A DNA stretch of 64,000 nt from an uncultured Lachnospiraceae bacterium (GCA_910585635.1 CAJUFE010000008.1:50042-114041), one strand, 5' to 3'. Counted from the stretch's first letter, positions 8,016 to 18,659 are shown. Numbers and translations: made by a program. Notes: generated from the letters alone by a model not told the origin.

Positions 8016-9122
8016 ATGCACACCAAACAGACCCTTTCTTCGATACTGATCGTGACAACGATGGCATCGGTCTTTCCTTTGCCCGCCATGGCTTCTGCGG
8101 ATCACGACCTGCGGAAAAAGGTGATCGAGCTGACCGGGATCATAAACCCTTCTGACGGGAGCCGATGTGTGAGCCGGGCAGGCTTTGCCGCCATGCTGGT
8201 GCGGGCTTCGGAGTACCGCAGCGTGGTCAGCGAGAGCGCCAGCGTCTCCGTTTTTGCCGATGTGCCGGTGGGGAGCGCCTATGCGTCCCATATCCGCATC
8301 GCGGCCAGGCAGGGTTGGATGAAGGGGTATCTGGGCGGCCAGTTCCGCCCGGAGGACTATATCACCCTCCAGGACGCGGCCCGGGCGGTGCTGTCCCTTT
8401 TGGGCTATACAGATGAAGATTTTACCGGGGACCAGAACGGGAGCCGGATGGCCAAGTTCAGCTATCTGGAGTTGGATGAACAGCTGGACGGCCTCCAGGC
8501 CGGGGAGGTGCTGACGGAGGATAACTGCATCAACCTGTTCTATAACCTGTTAAAGACCGAGCCTAAGGGCTCCAAGGAGATCTACGGCACGATCTTTGAC
8601 CTGACCCTGAGCACAGATGGGGAGATCAACCCCTTAGAGATGCTGGATACCACGGTCAAAGGGCCTTACGTGGTGACCAAGAGCCGCACCATGTCCTCCC
8701 AGCTCCCCTTCCAGATGGATAAAGCCAGCTTTTTCCTCAACGGCGAGGCCTGCACCAAGGAGCAGATCAAGACGGCCCAGGAGGAGTACGGGTACGTGGT
8801 GATGTATTATAACACGGCCTCCAAGACCGTCTGGGTCTACACGGCGGGGAGCTACGGCGCCACCGGTCAGACCGTCCTGCGGGGGGAGATCACCAATATC
8901 TATTATAAGTCCTCCGATGTGCTGACCCCCACGGAGGTCACCATCCTGACCGATGACGGGGAGCTCTGTACCTGTAAGCTGACCACATCGGACCTGCAGT
9001 TCGCCTTCTCGATCTACGGGACCGTACAGGTGGGAGACGATGTGATCTTGATCTGCAGCGGGAGCACGGAGAGCGAGGAGGGAGACGTCTCCTATCAGGT
9101 GACGGACTTTTTAGAGGATTGA
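8016..9122 (+). CDS. Exported S-layer-homology-type protein
   Basis: Starting at the ATG after GAGGAGCAGCAGG, the protein has 368 residues. It begins with a signal peptide (basic start, hydrophobic core, likely cut near AMASA, residues about 20-27). The N-terminal half resembles SLH repeats: FADVPVGSAYASHIRIAARQ followed by GYLGGQFRPEDYITLQDAA, the usual pattern of a domain that binds secondary cell-wall polymer. The C-terminal half (about residues 210-368) has beta-strand-rich repeats of unknown function. It is followed after 46 bp by a MacA/MacB-like exporter set on the same strand, so a joint role at the cell surface is likely but inferred. Confidence 0.82.
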   Translation: MHTKQTLSSILIVTTMASVFPLPAMASADHDLRKKVIELTGIINPSDGSRCVSRAGFAAMLVRASEYRSVVSESASVSVFADVPVGSAYASHIRIAARQGWMKGYLGGQFRPEDYITLQDAARAVLSLLGYTDEDFTGDQNGSRMAKFSYLELDEQLDGLQAGEVLTEDNCINLFYNLLKTEPKGSKEIYGTIFDLTLSTDGEINPLEMLDTTVKGPYVVTKSRTMSSQLPFQMDKASFFLNGEACTKEQIKTAQEEYGYVVMYYNTASKTVWVYTAGSYGATGQTVLRGEITNIYYKSSDVLTPTEVTILTDDGELCTCKLTTSDLQFAFSIYGTVQVGDDVILICSGSTESEEGDVSYQVTDFLED

Positions 9123-9168
9123 CGGGCGGGCCGGCAGCAGAGTATATATGAGCAGGAGGAGAGCAGTC

Positions 9169-10905
9169 ATGGCGGAGAAGACCGGGAAGAAGGCGGTGTC
9201 CAGAGCGGAGAGGCGGAGAAGGGGGAAGCAGAAGAAGCTCCTGGCGGCCGGTCTGGTGGTCCTGCTGGTCCTGGGAGGGAGCATCTTTGCCTATGATAAG
9301 ACCAGGCGCGCTAAGGAGACGGCGGCCCAGACGGAGGGGAGCAGGACCGCGGTGGCAGAGAGGCGGGATATCGTGTCCCAGCTGTCCTCCTCCGGCACCT
9401 TGTCGCCTAAGGATACCTATGAGATCACCTCCCTGGTGGAGGGCGAGGTGGTGGCGGCGGATTTTGAGGAGGGGGACCAGGTGGAAAAGGGGCAGGTCCT
9501 CTACCAGATCGACGCCACCTCTATGGAGTCGGAGGTGCTGGCGGCCAGCAATTCTCTGATCCGGGCCCAGGAGTCCTATGCGGATGCCTTAAAGGATCAG
9601 GAGGAGGCCCTGAGCGATTACGGCGGCAGCACCTACAAGGCCACTAAGTCCGGCTATATCAAAAAGCTGTATATCGATGTGGGGGATAAGGTGGGGGGCA
9701 ATTCCCAGATCTGCGATATCTATGACGACCAGACCATGGAGATCCGTCTGCCCTTCCTCTCCGGGGAGGCTGCGGCCATCCTGCCCGGCTCCGGCGCGAT
9801 CTTGACCTTGACGGACACGGGAGAGCAGCTGCCCGGCGCGGTCATATCGGTTAGTGCTATGGAGGAGGTGCTGGCGGGCGGTACCCTGGTCCGGGATGTG
9901 ACCATCCAGGTGGCGAACCCCGGCGGTCTCACCACCGATACGGCGGCCACGGCGGCGATCGGGGACTTTCTCTGTGCGCAGGAGGGATATTTTGAGGCAA
10001 AGGTGGATACGGTGATGAGCGCGGATCTGGAGTCCAGCGTGGAGGTGGAGGCCCTGTTAGTCAGCGTGGGCTCCTACATCGCCAAGGGGACCCCGATCTT
10101 CCTGATGACGGCCAGGTCCTCGGAGAAGATCATCAAGTCCTACCAGGATGCCTTGGATAAGGCCCAGGAGAGTGTGGAGAACGCCCAGAACAAGCTGGAC
10201 TCCACCCAGGATTCCTATGAAGACTATACGATCGCGGCGCCGATCTCCGGTCAGGTGATCACCAAGACCTCTAAGCTGGGCGATAATATCAGCAGGAGCA
10301 ATAACGGGAGCACCACCATGGCCGTGATCTACGATCTGTCCGCCCTGACCTTTGAGATGTCCATCGACGAGCTGGATATCCAGAACGTGGAGGTGGGCCA
10401 GAAGGTAGTGGTGACAGCCGATGCCTTTGAGGGCCAGACCTTTAACGGGACCGTGACCAATGTAAGCCTCCAGAGCACGGCGGCTAACGGCGTGACGGTC
10501 TACCCGGTGACCGTGACCATGGATGAGGTGGGCAGCCTCCTGCCCGGCATGAACGTGGACGGGACGATCATCCTGGACGAAGCCAAGGATACGCTGTCCA
10601 TCCCGATCGATTCCCTGATGCGGGGCGACCGGGTGTACATAAAGGATGATACGGTAAAGGAGCAGGAAGGTCCAGTCCCGGCAGGCTTTCGTGCCGTGGA
10701 GGTGGTGACCGGCCTGATCAGCGACGACTATGTGGAGATCATAAGCGGCCTGGAGGAGGGCCAGGAGGTCTATGTAGACGCGTCCTCCCAGAGCACAGGC
10801 TTTGAGATGATGATGCCCGGCGGTATGGGCGGCGGTCCCGGCGGGGGCGGGATGCCCAGGGGCGGCCCTAGCGGAGGCGGGATGCCTGGGGGCGGCAGAC
10901 GCTGA
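9169..10905 (+). CDS. MacA/HlyD-type periplasmic-adaptor-like exporter subunit
   Basis: The 578-residue protein has a very basic N-terminus, one transmembrane anchor (LLAAGLVVLLVLGGSIFAY, residues about 24-42), a lipoyl-like/barrel-sandwich part (SLVEGEVVAADFEEGDQVEKG), a coiled-coil hairpin around residues 330-350 and beta-barrel domains. The C-terminus is a Gly/Met/Pro-rich tail. In Gram-positive bacteria such proteins couple to MacB-type ABC transporters and work outside the membrane. I chose the ATG at 9169 because GGAGGAGAG precedes it; another ATG lies 21 bp upstream. The ATPase and permease follow, so this is a three-gene exporter. The cargo could be a peptide or a drug; it is not known. 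Confidence 0.9.
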   Translation: MAEKTGKKAVSRAERRRRGKQKKLLAAGLVVLLVLGGSIFAYDKTRRAKETAAQTEGSRTAVAERRDIVSQLSSSGTLSPKDTYEITSLVEGEVVAADFEEGDQVEKGQVLYQIDATSMESEVLAASNSLIRAQESYADALKDQEEALSDYGGSTYKATKSGYIKKLYIDVGDKVGGNSQICDIYDDQTMEIRLPFLSGEAAAILPGSGAILTLTDTGEQLPGAVISVSAMEEVLAGGTLVRDVTIQVANPGGLTTDTAATAAIGDFLCAQEGYFEAKVDTVMSADLESSVEVEALLVSVGSYIAKGTPIFLMTARSSEKIIKSYQDALDKAQESVENAQNKLDSTQDSYEDYTIAAPISGQVITKTSKLGDNISRSNNGSTTMAVIYDLSALTFEMSIDELDIQNVEVGQKVVVTADAFEGQTFNGTVTNVSLQSTAANGVTVYPVTVTMDEVGSLLPGMNVDGTIILDEAKDTLSIPIDSLMRGDRVYIKDDTVKEQEGPVPAGFRAVEVVTGLISDDYVEIISGLEEGQEVYVDASSQSTGFEMMMPGGMGGGPGGGGMPRGGPSGGGMPGGGRR

Positions 10906-11083
10906 CGGCGTACCGGTGGCCCGCGCAGATGGTGCAGAGGCGGCCTGCGCTGAAGGTCGGCCTGGAGACTATCGGTCTGTGCTGTGACGGAGATGGCATT
11001 GCAGAGGGCCCGAGGTGAAAGCCGCATAAAATGAGGCTTTGAGATCCCAAAGAGCCTATCCAAAGAGAAGGGAGGGCCTGCAG

Positions 11084-11815
11084 ATGGCAGAGACGAGGAC
11101 AGAGGAGGACCGGACGCCGCTGATCCAATTGGCGGATATCTATAAGATCTATCAGATGGGAGACGAGTCCGTCCATGCCAATGACGGCATCTCCCTCACC
11201 ATCTATAAAGGCGAGTTCGTGGCGATCGTGGGCAAGTCGGGCAGTGGGAAATCCACCCTGATGAACATCATCGGCGCCCTGGATGTACCCACCTCCGGCA
11301 CCTATCTCCTGGGCGGGGAGGATGTGAGCGACATGACCGACGATGAGCTGGCCGGGATACGGAACAAAATGATCGGCTTTATCTTTCAGCAGTATAACCT
11401 GCTCCCCAAGCTGGACCTGCTGGAAAATGTGGAGCTCCCCCTGCTCTACGCCGGGGTCCCCGCGGCTGAGCGGCGGGAGCGGGCGATGGCCTCCTTAGAA
11501 CGGGTGGGCCTGAAGGGAAAGTGGAAGAACATGCCATCCCAGCTCTCCGGCGGTCAGCAGCAGCGGGTATCCATCGCCAGGGCTCTGGCGGGGGATCCCT
11601 CCCTGATCCTGGCGGATGAGCCCACCGGTGCATTGGACTCCAAGACCAGCCGGGAGGTACTGGATTTTTTAAAGAAGCTGAATGAAGAGGGTAATACCAT
11701 CGTGATGATCACCCACGACAGCTCCATCGCATTGGAGGCAAAACGGGTGGTGAGGATCCATGATGGAAAGATCGACTTTGACGGAGATGTGAACGAGTAT
11801 GCTGCAATCCTTTAA
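11084..11815 (+). CDS. MacB-type ABC transporter ATP-binding protein
   Basis: A 243-residue ATPase of the LolD/MacB/FtsE group. Walker A is GKSGSGKST (about residue 50), the Q-loop is FQQYNLLP, the signature is LSGGQQQRVSIARAL (about residue 154) and Walker B is LILADEPTGALD, followed by the switch histidine in MITHD. It powers the permease encoded by the next gene, whose start overlaps its end by 17 bp, indicating translational coupling. GGGAGG sits ahead of the ATG at 11084; an upstream in-frame ATG at 11039 lacks such a site. Confidence 0.93.
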   Translation: MAETRTEEDRTPLIQLADIYKIYQMGDESVHANDGISLTIYKGEFVAIVGKSGSGKSTLMNIIGALDVPTSGTYLLGGEDVSDMTDDELAGIRNKMIGFIFQQYNLLPKLDLLENVELPLLYAGVPAAERRERAMASLERVGLKGKWKNMPSQLSGGQQQRVSIARALAGDPSLILADEPTGALDSKTSREVLDFLKKLNEEGNTIVMITHDSSIALEAKRVVRIHDGKIDFDGDVNEYAAIL

Positions 11816-12977
11816 ATTGGCGATCAAGAGCATCTGGAGCAATAAGATGCGTTCTTTCCTGACCATGCTGGGGATCATCATCGGCGTCGCCTCGGTGATC
11901 ATCCTGGTGAGCCTGGTCAATGGCTACATGTCCACGGTGGTAGAGAATTTTGCCAGCATGGGCGTGAACCAGATGACGGTCCGCTTGACGAACCTGACCT
12001 CCCGGTCGGTGGGTGTGGACGATATGTATCAGTTCTATGAGGAGCACGACGACCTTTTCGCCCAGATGACGCCCCAGGTCTCCTTAAACGCCACGATCAA
12101 AAAGGGGAATGAGACCTTGACATCCACCTCCGTGGGGGGCTACAGCGAGGCCTATCTGGCGATCAAGGGCTATGAGCTGGAGGCGGGGCGCAACCTCCAA
12201 TACGGGGATATCACCTCCCGGAACAAGGTGTGTGTGCTGGGGAGCTATGGGGCCCAGGAGCTTTTCGGCAGTGCAGAGAAGGCACTGGGGGAGACGGTCA
12301 AGCTCAATGGCTATGCTTTTACGGTAGTGGGCGTGGTAGAGCAGCAGGAAGAGGACGGCCCGGAGGAGGGCGGTACAGACGATCTTCTCTGGATCCCCTA
12401 CAGCGTGGCGGTGAAGATAGCCGGGAGCGCGGATATCAGCAGCTATGTCTTTGCCACGGCGGATGTGGAGGATACCGATACCTGCAAGACCCTGCTGGAG
12501 GAGTATCTGTATACCTTCTACAAGGATGATGACCTGTACCGGGTCATGGCCAACAGCGAGATGCTGGATTCCTTAAACGAGCAGATCGCCATGATGTCCG
12601 CTATGCTGGGCGGGATAGCCGGGATCTCCCTGCTGGTGGCTGGTGTGGGGGTCATGAACATCATGCTGGTGTCCGTCACCGAGCGGGTCCGGGAGATCGG
12701 GATCCGCAAGGCCTTAGGAGCCAGAAGACGGACGATCATGGAGCAGTTCGTCATCGAAGCGGCGGTCACCAGCTCCATCGGCGGGGTGATCGGGATCTTA
12801 TTGGGCGCCGCCGTCACCTCCCTGGCCGGAGGCCTGATCGGGATCAAGGCCACGCCCACGCCGGCGGCGGTGCTGATCTCCTTTAGCGTATCCGTGGGGA
12901 TCGGATTGATCTTCGGGTATATGCCCGCGGACCGGGCGGCGAAGCTGAACCCGATCGATGCGCTGCGGAGTGATTAG
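11799..12977 (+). CDS. MacB/FtsX-type ABC transporter permease
   Basis: The 392-residue protein has the MacB layout: TM1 (LTMLGIIIGVASVIILVSLV, residues about 20-45), a large extracellular MacB-PCD domain, and three C-terminal TM segments with the FtsX motif including SVTERVREIGIRKALGA near residue 300. With the upstream adaptor and ATPase it forms a mechanotransmission-type exporter. It is the last gene of the SLH/adaptor/ATPase/permease operon; a T-tailed hairpin lies about 130 bp downstream. Confidence 0.93.
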   Translation: MLQSFKLAIKSIWSNKMRSFLTMLGIIIGVASVIILVSLVNGYMSTVVENFASMGVNQMTVRLTNLTSRSVGVDDMYQFYEEHDDLFAQMTPQVSLNATIKKGNETLTSTSVGGYSEAYLAIKGYELEAGRNLQYGDITSRNKVCVLGSYGAQELFGSAEKALGETVKLNGYAFTVVGVVEQQEEDGPEEGGTDDLLWIPYSVAVKIAGSADISSYVFATADVEDTDTCKTLLEEYLYTFYKDDDLYRVMANSEMLDSLNEQIAMMSAMLGGIAGISLLVAGVGVMNIMLVSVTERVREIGIRKALGARRRTIMEQFVIEAAVTSSIGGVIGILLGAAVTSLAGGLIGIKATPTPAAVLISFSVSVGIGLIFGYMPADRAAKLNPIDALRSD

Positions 12978-13013
12978 CGGGGGGATATGGATAGCTGAAG
13001 AAAGGATCGCAGG

Positions 13014-13042
13014 AAATTTCCGAAACGGTGTTTCGGAAATTT
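13014..13042. other. Perfect 13-bp inverted repeat after the permease gene
   Basis: AAATTTCCGAAAC and GTTTCGGAAATTT flank a GGT loop. There is no T-run on either side. It could be an operator, a processing hairpin or part of a terminator pair with the hairpin at 13105. Confidence 0.55.
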
Positions 13043-13104
13043 GGCGCTGGTAAGTGAGGGAGGATGGGCAGAAGAGGAGATCCATCACCCTTTCACGATA
13101 AAAT

Positions 13105-13176
13105 AGGACTGCTACGATACGGGGATGATCGCTCATGGGAGCATCATCTGGATCCATATCGCAGCAGTCCTTTTTG
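13105..13176 (+). terminator. Hairpin terminator of the exporter operon
   Basis: AGGACTGCTACGATAC pairs with the downstream CATATCGCAGCAGTCCT, with an inner ATGAT/ATCAT stem, and runs into TTTTT. It is oriented to end the MacA/MacB-like operon. Its stem sequence is shared with the hairpin at 14027-14084. Confidence 0.7.
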
Positions 13177-13204
13177 TCTGATCGTTAGCCTGTCTCCGCC
13201 GTTC

Positions 13205-13490
13205 CTTTTCTGCTGTCCTGTGGTCGCGAGCCGTCTTTTGCAGGCTATCGTCACGAGCCGCTTTTTGCAGGCCGCCGTTAGGAGCCGCTCTTTGCAGACC
13301 ATCGTCACGAGCTGCCTTTTGAGGACGATCCTCACGGGTTGCTTTCAGCGTACCACAAAGCACAGACTGCTTTCAGCCGTACCACAAAGCACAGACTGCT
13401 TTCAGCTGTACCACAAAGCACAGGCTGCTTTCAGCCGTACCGCAGAGTACAGGCTGCTTTTCAGCATACCGTAAAGTACAGTTTGCTGCC
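13205..13490 (+). repeat. Two adjoining tandem-repeat arrays upstream of the spore-protein stop
   Basis: The first array (about 13205-13330) repeats CGTCACGAGCCGCTTTTTGC plus AGGC, period about 27. The second (about 13340-13490) repeats GCTTTCAGCCGTACCACAAA plus GCACAGGCT, period about 29. Unit copies are imperfect. Open frames through these arrays are products of the periodicity and look non-coding. Confidence 0.85.
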
Positions 13491-13542
13491 AGCGCAGGCT
13501 TCAGGATGGGACAGGAGACCTGGCTCTTTTCAGCCGGATAGT

Positions 13543-13749
13543 TTACTTACCGGCCATCTGGCGCTCCTGCGCCTCGATCATCTTCTTGACCATATAGCCG
13601 CCTACAGAACCGTTCTGTGCAGAGGTCAGGTTCCCGTTGTAGCCGTTGCTCAAAGGTACGCCGATCTCGCTGGCGACCTCCATCTTCAGGCGATCCATCG
13701 CTTCCTTTGCCTCAGGTACGTTTGTCGTGTTTGAAGAATTGCTTGCCAT
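13543..13749 (-). CDS. Alpha/beta-type small acid-soluble spore protein
   Basis: A 68-residue protein of the SASP family, which coats and protects DNA in dormant spores. It shows the two conserved blocks: the GPR-protease region (MEVASEIGVPL) and the DNA-binding C-terminal helix starting NGSVGGYMVKKMIEAQE. A strong ribosome site (AAGGAGG) precedes the ATG. On the same strand a CATACTA (13922-13916) resembles a sigma-G -10 element, but its distance and -35 match are not convincing. This gene is the best evidence that the organism forms spores. Confidence 0.95.
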   Translation of the reverse strand: MASNSSNTTNVPEAKEAMDRLKMEVASEIGVPLSNGYNGNLTSAQNGSVGGYMVKKMIEAQERQMAGK

Positions 13750-14020
13750 AATGATATGCCTCCTTTTCTTCCTATATCCCGCATCGGTCTGGCGGATCCC
13801 TGGCAGATCTATCGATCGTCCAGGTCCGTTGGAGGATATCCATCTATATGAATGTTGCTCGGCTGTTGCTGCTCCAGATGTCCTCCGCGATGCGGTTTGT
13901 TTTTTGCTACACTCCTAGTATGTGCGCTCATTTTCGGAATACACTAGAAGGTTTTTCGATTTATGTCATAATCTAGGAAACGAAGACTCATCTTTTGATA
14001 CAGAAGAGAGCGTGATTGGT

Positions 14021-14084
14021 AAAAAACTGCTGCGGTATGGTGCAGAACATATCCTATATGGATAGTATGTCCATATCGCAGCAG
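14021..14084 (-). terminator. Terminator of the GH1 gene
   Basis: CTGCTGCGATATGG and CCATACCGCAGCAG (minus strand) form a 14-bp stem with one wobble, followed by six T on the minus strand. It lies 75 bp beyond the GH1 stop codon. The stem is nearly the same sequence as in the terminator at 13105-13176. Confidence 0.7.
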
Positions 14085-14098
14085 CTTTATCGTTATAG

Positions 14099-15609
<1,511 letters not shown>

Positions 15610-15687
15610 TCATATTTTTAGCCCCTATAGGGGAGTATCAGCTATAACAGTCCTGATCCGTTTAATGTCTACGATCAGACTGTCCCT

Positions 15688-17037
15688 CTATCCGATCGGT
15701 AAGGCGATCTTTGCGAGGAGGCCGTACCGCCCAAGCAGCACCAGGGAGACCAGCGCGGCGGCCACTTCGGTGATCCAAAAGGCATTCCATACGCCGGTGG
15801 CCTGAAAGCACAGGCTCAGGACAAAAGCCGTGGGGATGATCGCGATATAGCGGATCATGGAGATCGTGAGAGAAGCCATCCCTTTTCCAAGCCCTTCAAA
15901 GGTTCCGCTGAGCACTACCGAGATGGTCGAGGCCATAAATCCGCAGCTGATGATCCGCAGGGCTTTTTCTCCTTCCTGGATCGTCAGCGGATCGGTGGAA
16001 TAGAGGCCCATGAGCTGTGCAGGAAGGAGCATACATAAAAGTGTCCCCGCGGCCAAGATCACGCTGCCAAAGATGAGCGCGCTCTTTACGATCTTCTTGA
16101 TCCGGTCCGGTCTGCCGGCCCCATAGCTGAAGCCCACCAGGGGGCGGATCCCCTGGACGATGCCATTGGCTGTCAGATAGATAAAGGTCTGCAGTTTATA
16201 GTAGATCCCCAGGATCAATACATAGACCTGGGAGATCTGGGCTAAGATCCCATTGAGCATGGCGATCAGAAGGGACGGGAGTGCCATATTAAGTATGGCT
16301 GGGATCCCTACCGCGTAGATCCGGCGGTAGCTTTTATCGGTCGATAGTCCTTTGCGCAGCCTGATCTTGACCGGTAGAGGACGGATGAGCAGCAGGATGA
16401 GATAAGCTGCAAGAGAGGCGGTCTGCCCCAGTCCAGTGGCGATGGCGGCTCCGCAAACTCCCATTCCCGGGATCGGGCCCGCACCAAAGATCAGGAGCGG
16501 GTCCAGGACGATATTGAGGATACAACCTGCAAGCATACAGGACATGGATGCCTTCATCCTTCCCGCAGCCTGGAAGATCTTTTCAAAGGAGCCCCCCAGC
16601 GTTTGAACGGTGGCAAAAAGGAAAACAATGACCGAATAGGCCGACCCGTCCCGGAGCACCTGCACATCTTCCGTGAAGGATCGTAAAAACATGGGTATAG
16701 AAAGGATGCAGGCGAAGGTGAGGATGATCCCGTGGAGCGTGTTCAGGATGACGCCCTGGGTGACCACATCATCCGCCTTCCTTACGTCCCCCGCCCCCAG
16801 ATAAAAGGCGGCCGCCGCATTGATCCCGATACCAAAACCTACGCCTACTGCGCAGATCAGGTTCTGGAGGGGGAATACAAGGGACAGGGCGGTCATGGCC
16901 TCCCCGCTGATCTTAGCGACAAAATAGCTGTCTACGATATTGTACAATGCATTGACCAGCATGGACAGGACCATGGGGAATGACATCGAGAATACCAGGC
17001 CGGACACCGGGCGTTCTAGCATAGTTTGTTGATCCAT
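15688..17037 (-). CDS. MATE family efflux transporter
   Basis: A 449-residue, 12-helix membrane protein of the MATE family, which exports drugs or metabolites by Na+ or H+ antiport. Typical segments are PVSGLVFSMSFPMVLSMLVNALYN... at TM1, the FVAKISGEAMTALSL loop and the IVQGIRPLVGFSYGAG motif in the second half. GGAGG lies just before the ATG at 17037. An in-frame extension to a GTG at 17148 runs through a terminator hairpin and is more likely leader sequence than protein. Expression is probably controlled by that attenuator (17087-17118). Confidence 0.9.
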   Translation of the reverse strand: MDQQTMLERPVSGLVFSMSFPMVLSMLVNALYNIVDSYFVAKISGEAMTALSLVFPLQNLICAVGVGFGIGINAAAAFYLGAGDVRKADDVVTQGVILNTLHGIILTFACILSIPMFLRSFTEDVQVLRDGSAYSVIVFLFATVQTLGGSFEKIFQAAGRMKASMSCMLAGCILNIVLDPLLIFGAGPIPGMGVCGAAIATGLGQTASLAAYLILLLIRPLPVKIRLRKGLSTDKSYRRIYAVGIPAILNMALPSLLIAMLNGILAQISQVYVLILGIYYKLQTFIYLTANGIVQGIRPLVGFSYGAGRPDRIKKIVKSALIFGSVILAAGTLLCMLLPAQLMGLYSTDPLTIQEGEKALRIISCGFMASTISVVLSGTFEGLGKGMASLTISMIRYIAIIPTAFVLSLCFQATGVWNAFWITEVAAALVSLVLLGRYGLLAKIALPIG

Positions 17038-17086
17038 AGTTCGGTTCCTCCTTACAAGGTTATGGTGACTTCTCATATCTGCGCGC

Positions 17087-17118
17087 AAAAAAGCCACACA
17101 GCTTTCAAGCTGTGCGGC
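17087..17118 (-). terminator. Leader transcription attenuator of the MATE gene
   Basis: On the minus strand GCCGCACAGCTT pairs with AAGCTGTGTGGC-type sequence and is followed by six T, a full Rho-independent terminator located between the promoter and the MATE start codon. GTGTGG at 17149-17144 could pair with the first arm (CCGCAC) as an anti-terminator. The structure is seen; the regulation is inferred. Confidence 0.75.
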
Positions 17119-17164
17119 AAAAAGAAGACATGTCTTGGAAAAGTCCACACTGTTTTACAAAAAA

Positions 17165-17193
17165 AATATAGCATGAGGGAGCTTACGTGTCAA
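17165..17193 (-). promoter_or_regulatory. Consensus sigma-70 promoter of the MATE gene
   Basis: On the minus strand TTGACA (17193-17188) and TATATT (17170-17165) are 17 bases apart. Transcription should begin near 17158, about 40 bases before the attenuator hairpin. Confidence 0.8.
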
Positions 17194-17259
17194 GCATTTC
17201 TGCATGATATTTTTGCGGTCCTACAGCCTCCTGTGTAACAGTTCAGATAACCAGAGCGA

Positions 17260-18645
17260 TCAGCCCAGCTTCCGGGCCACCGGGTCTTTGACCACGACCC
17301 CGTCCCGCTCCAGTTGGGCGATCTTTTCGGCAAATTGGGGCAGATAGCGCTTATGGGCCACCAGCAGCTCGTCCAGCACTCGCTTTGCCGTATCGCCGGC
17401 CGGGATCAGCGGGTTTAAGGCAAAGGCCTGGAGCGCCATCCCGTAGTCGCCGGTGACGGCAGCCTCGCATACACAAAGCTCCATGTTCTTCATCAGCTGC
17501 AGCCAGCCCCGCTCGGCCGGGGGCAGGGGGCCGAAGGCGATGGGCGATGCGCCGTTGGCATTGATAAAGGAGGAGACCTCCACCACACAGTCGGCAGGCA
17601 GGTCGGGCAGCGCGCCGTTGTTCCTGGTGCAGACCACACCGGGGATGTTGGCATTGCGATAGATGGCGGCGATGGTCTCGCAGGCCACATCGGAATAATT
17701 GGCCCCGCCCCTTTTAGCCAGCTGCTCCGGCTTCTCGTGGAGATCGGGGTCCTTGTACAGTTCGAACAGCTCATCCTCGCTCCTTTTGACCTGCTCGGCC
17801 CGGGTGCCCACCGCCGGATCGTTGTATTCCTCCAGGGCGTGGGCCAGCATCTCCTCCTGCCGGTACACATAGCGGTGGTAGCCGCAGGGGATCATGTTGA
17901 TCTTCTCCAGCTGCTCTCTAAAGAACTTCACGTCAAAGATATTGGCCGGGAGACCGGCGTCCGCTGTGCCGTCATACAGCTTTTCGATGATCTGCGGGGT
18001 GACATCATGGCCCATTAAGTCATAGATCTTATGCCATTGGAAATGGTTCAGGCCGGCGAACTTGAAGTTCAGTTCCTCCATGGTCTTCCCGATCAGGGCC
18101 GGTTCCTTCAGCATGACCCCGATGGAGAGATTGCACAGCCCGATCACCTTTTCCCAGTGGCCGTAGCGGAGCACCGCCTCGGTGAGCATGCCGCTGGGGT
18201 TGGTGAAATTGATCAGCCAGGCGTCGGGACACAGCTCCTTCATGTCCTCCACGATATTTAAGATCACCGGGATCGTGCGGAAGGCCTTGAAGATGCCGCC
18301 GGCCCCGTTAGTCTCCTGTCCTAATATCCCGTAGGACAGGGGGATCCGCTCATCCTTGATCCGTGCGTCCAAAAGTCCCACACGGAACTGGGTGGTGACA
18401 AAATCCGCGTCCTTAAGGGCTTCCCGCCGGTCCAAGGTCAGATGGACCTTTACATCGTAGGGAGAGGCGTCCCACATCCGCTGGGCCATCTTGCCAACGA
18501 TCTCCAGCTTTTCCTTACCTTCTTCGATATCCACCAGCCAGATCTCCCGGATGGGGAGTCCACGTTTGATAAAGCCCTCCATCAACTCTGGGGTGTAGCT
18601 GCTGCCGCCGCCGATCGTCACGATCTTGATCGATCTCTGTTCCAT
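17260..18645 (-). CDS. 6-phospho-alpha/beta-glucosidase (GH4)
   Basis: A 461-residue NAD- and metal-dependent glycosidase of family GH4. The N-terminus is a Rossmann dinucleotide fold (IVTIGGGSSYTPELM), followed by the metal-site cysteine in GLCNLSIG and the histidine in GLNHFQW. GH4 enzymes act on 6-phospho-sugars through an oxidation-elimination mechanism. The ATG at 18645 follows AAGGAGG; an upstream in-frame ATG lacks it. Likely the BglH/LicH-type 6-phospho-beta-glucosidase, but alpha or beta preference cannot be read from sequence alone. It pairs functionally with the GH1 gene downstream. Confidence 0.9.
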   Translation of the reverse strand: MEQRSIKIVTIGGGSSYTPELMEGFIKRGLPIREIWLVDIEEGKEKLEIVGKMAQRMWDASPYDVKVHLTLDRREALKDADFVTTQFRVGLLDARIKDERIPLSYGILGQETNGAGGIFKAFRTIPVILNIVEDMKELCPDAWLINFTNPSGMLTEAVLRYGHWEKVIGLCNLSIGVMLKEPALIGKTMEELNFKFAGLNHFQWHKIYDLMGHDVTPQIIEKLYDGTADAGLPANIFDVKFFREQLEKINMIPCGYHRYVYRQEEMLAHALEEYNDPAVGTRAEQVKRSEDELFELYKDPDLHEKPEQLAKRGGANYSDVACETIAAIYRNANIPGVVCTRNNGALPDLPADCVVEVSSFINANGASPIAFGPLPPAERGWLQLMKNMELCVCEAAVTGDYGMALQAFALNPLIPAGDTAKRVLDELLVAHKRYLPQFAEKIAQLERDGVVVKDPVARKLG

Positions 18646-18659
18646 AGCTCCTCCTTGTC

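Noticed and set aside
13064..13474. Open frame through the repeat arrays (137 codons)
   Set aside because: Composed of tandem repeats, no ribosome site, and runs antisense towards the spore-protein gene.
13205..13490. Possible CRISPR array near the spore-protein gene
   Set aside because: Units are contiguous and degenerate, with no spacers.
17038..17148. N-terminal extension of the MATE protein
   Set aside because: The segment passes through a terminator hairpin, and a strong ribosome site directly precedes the ATG at 17037.
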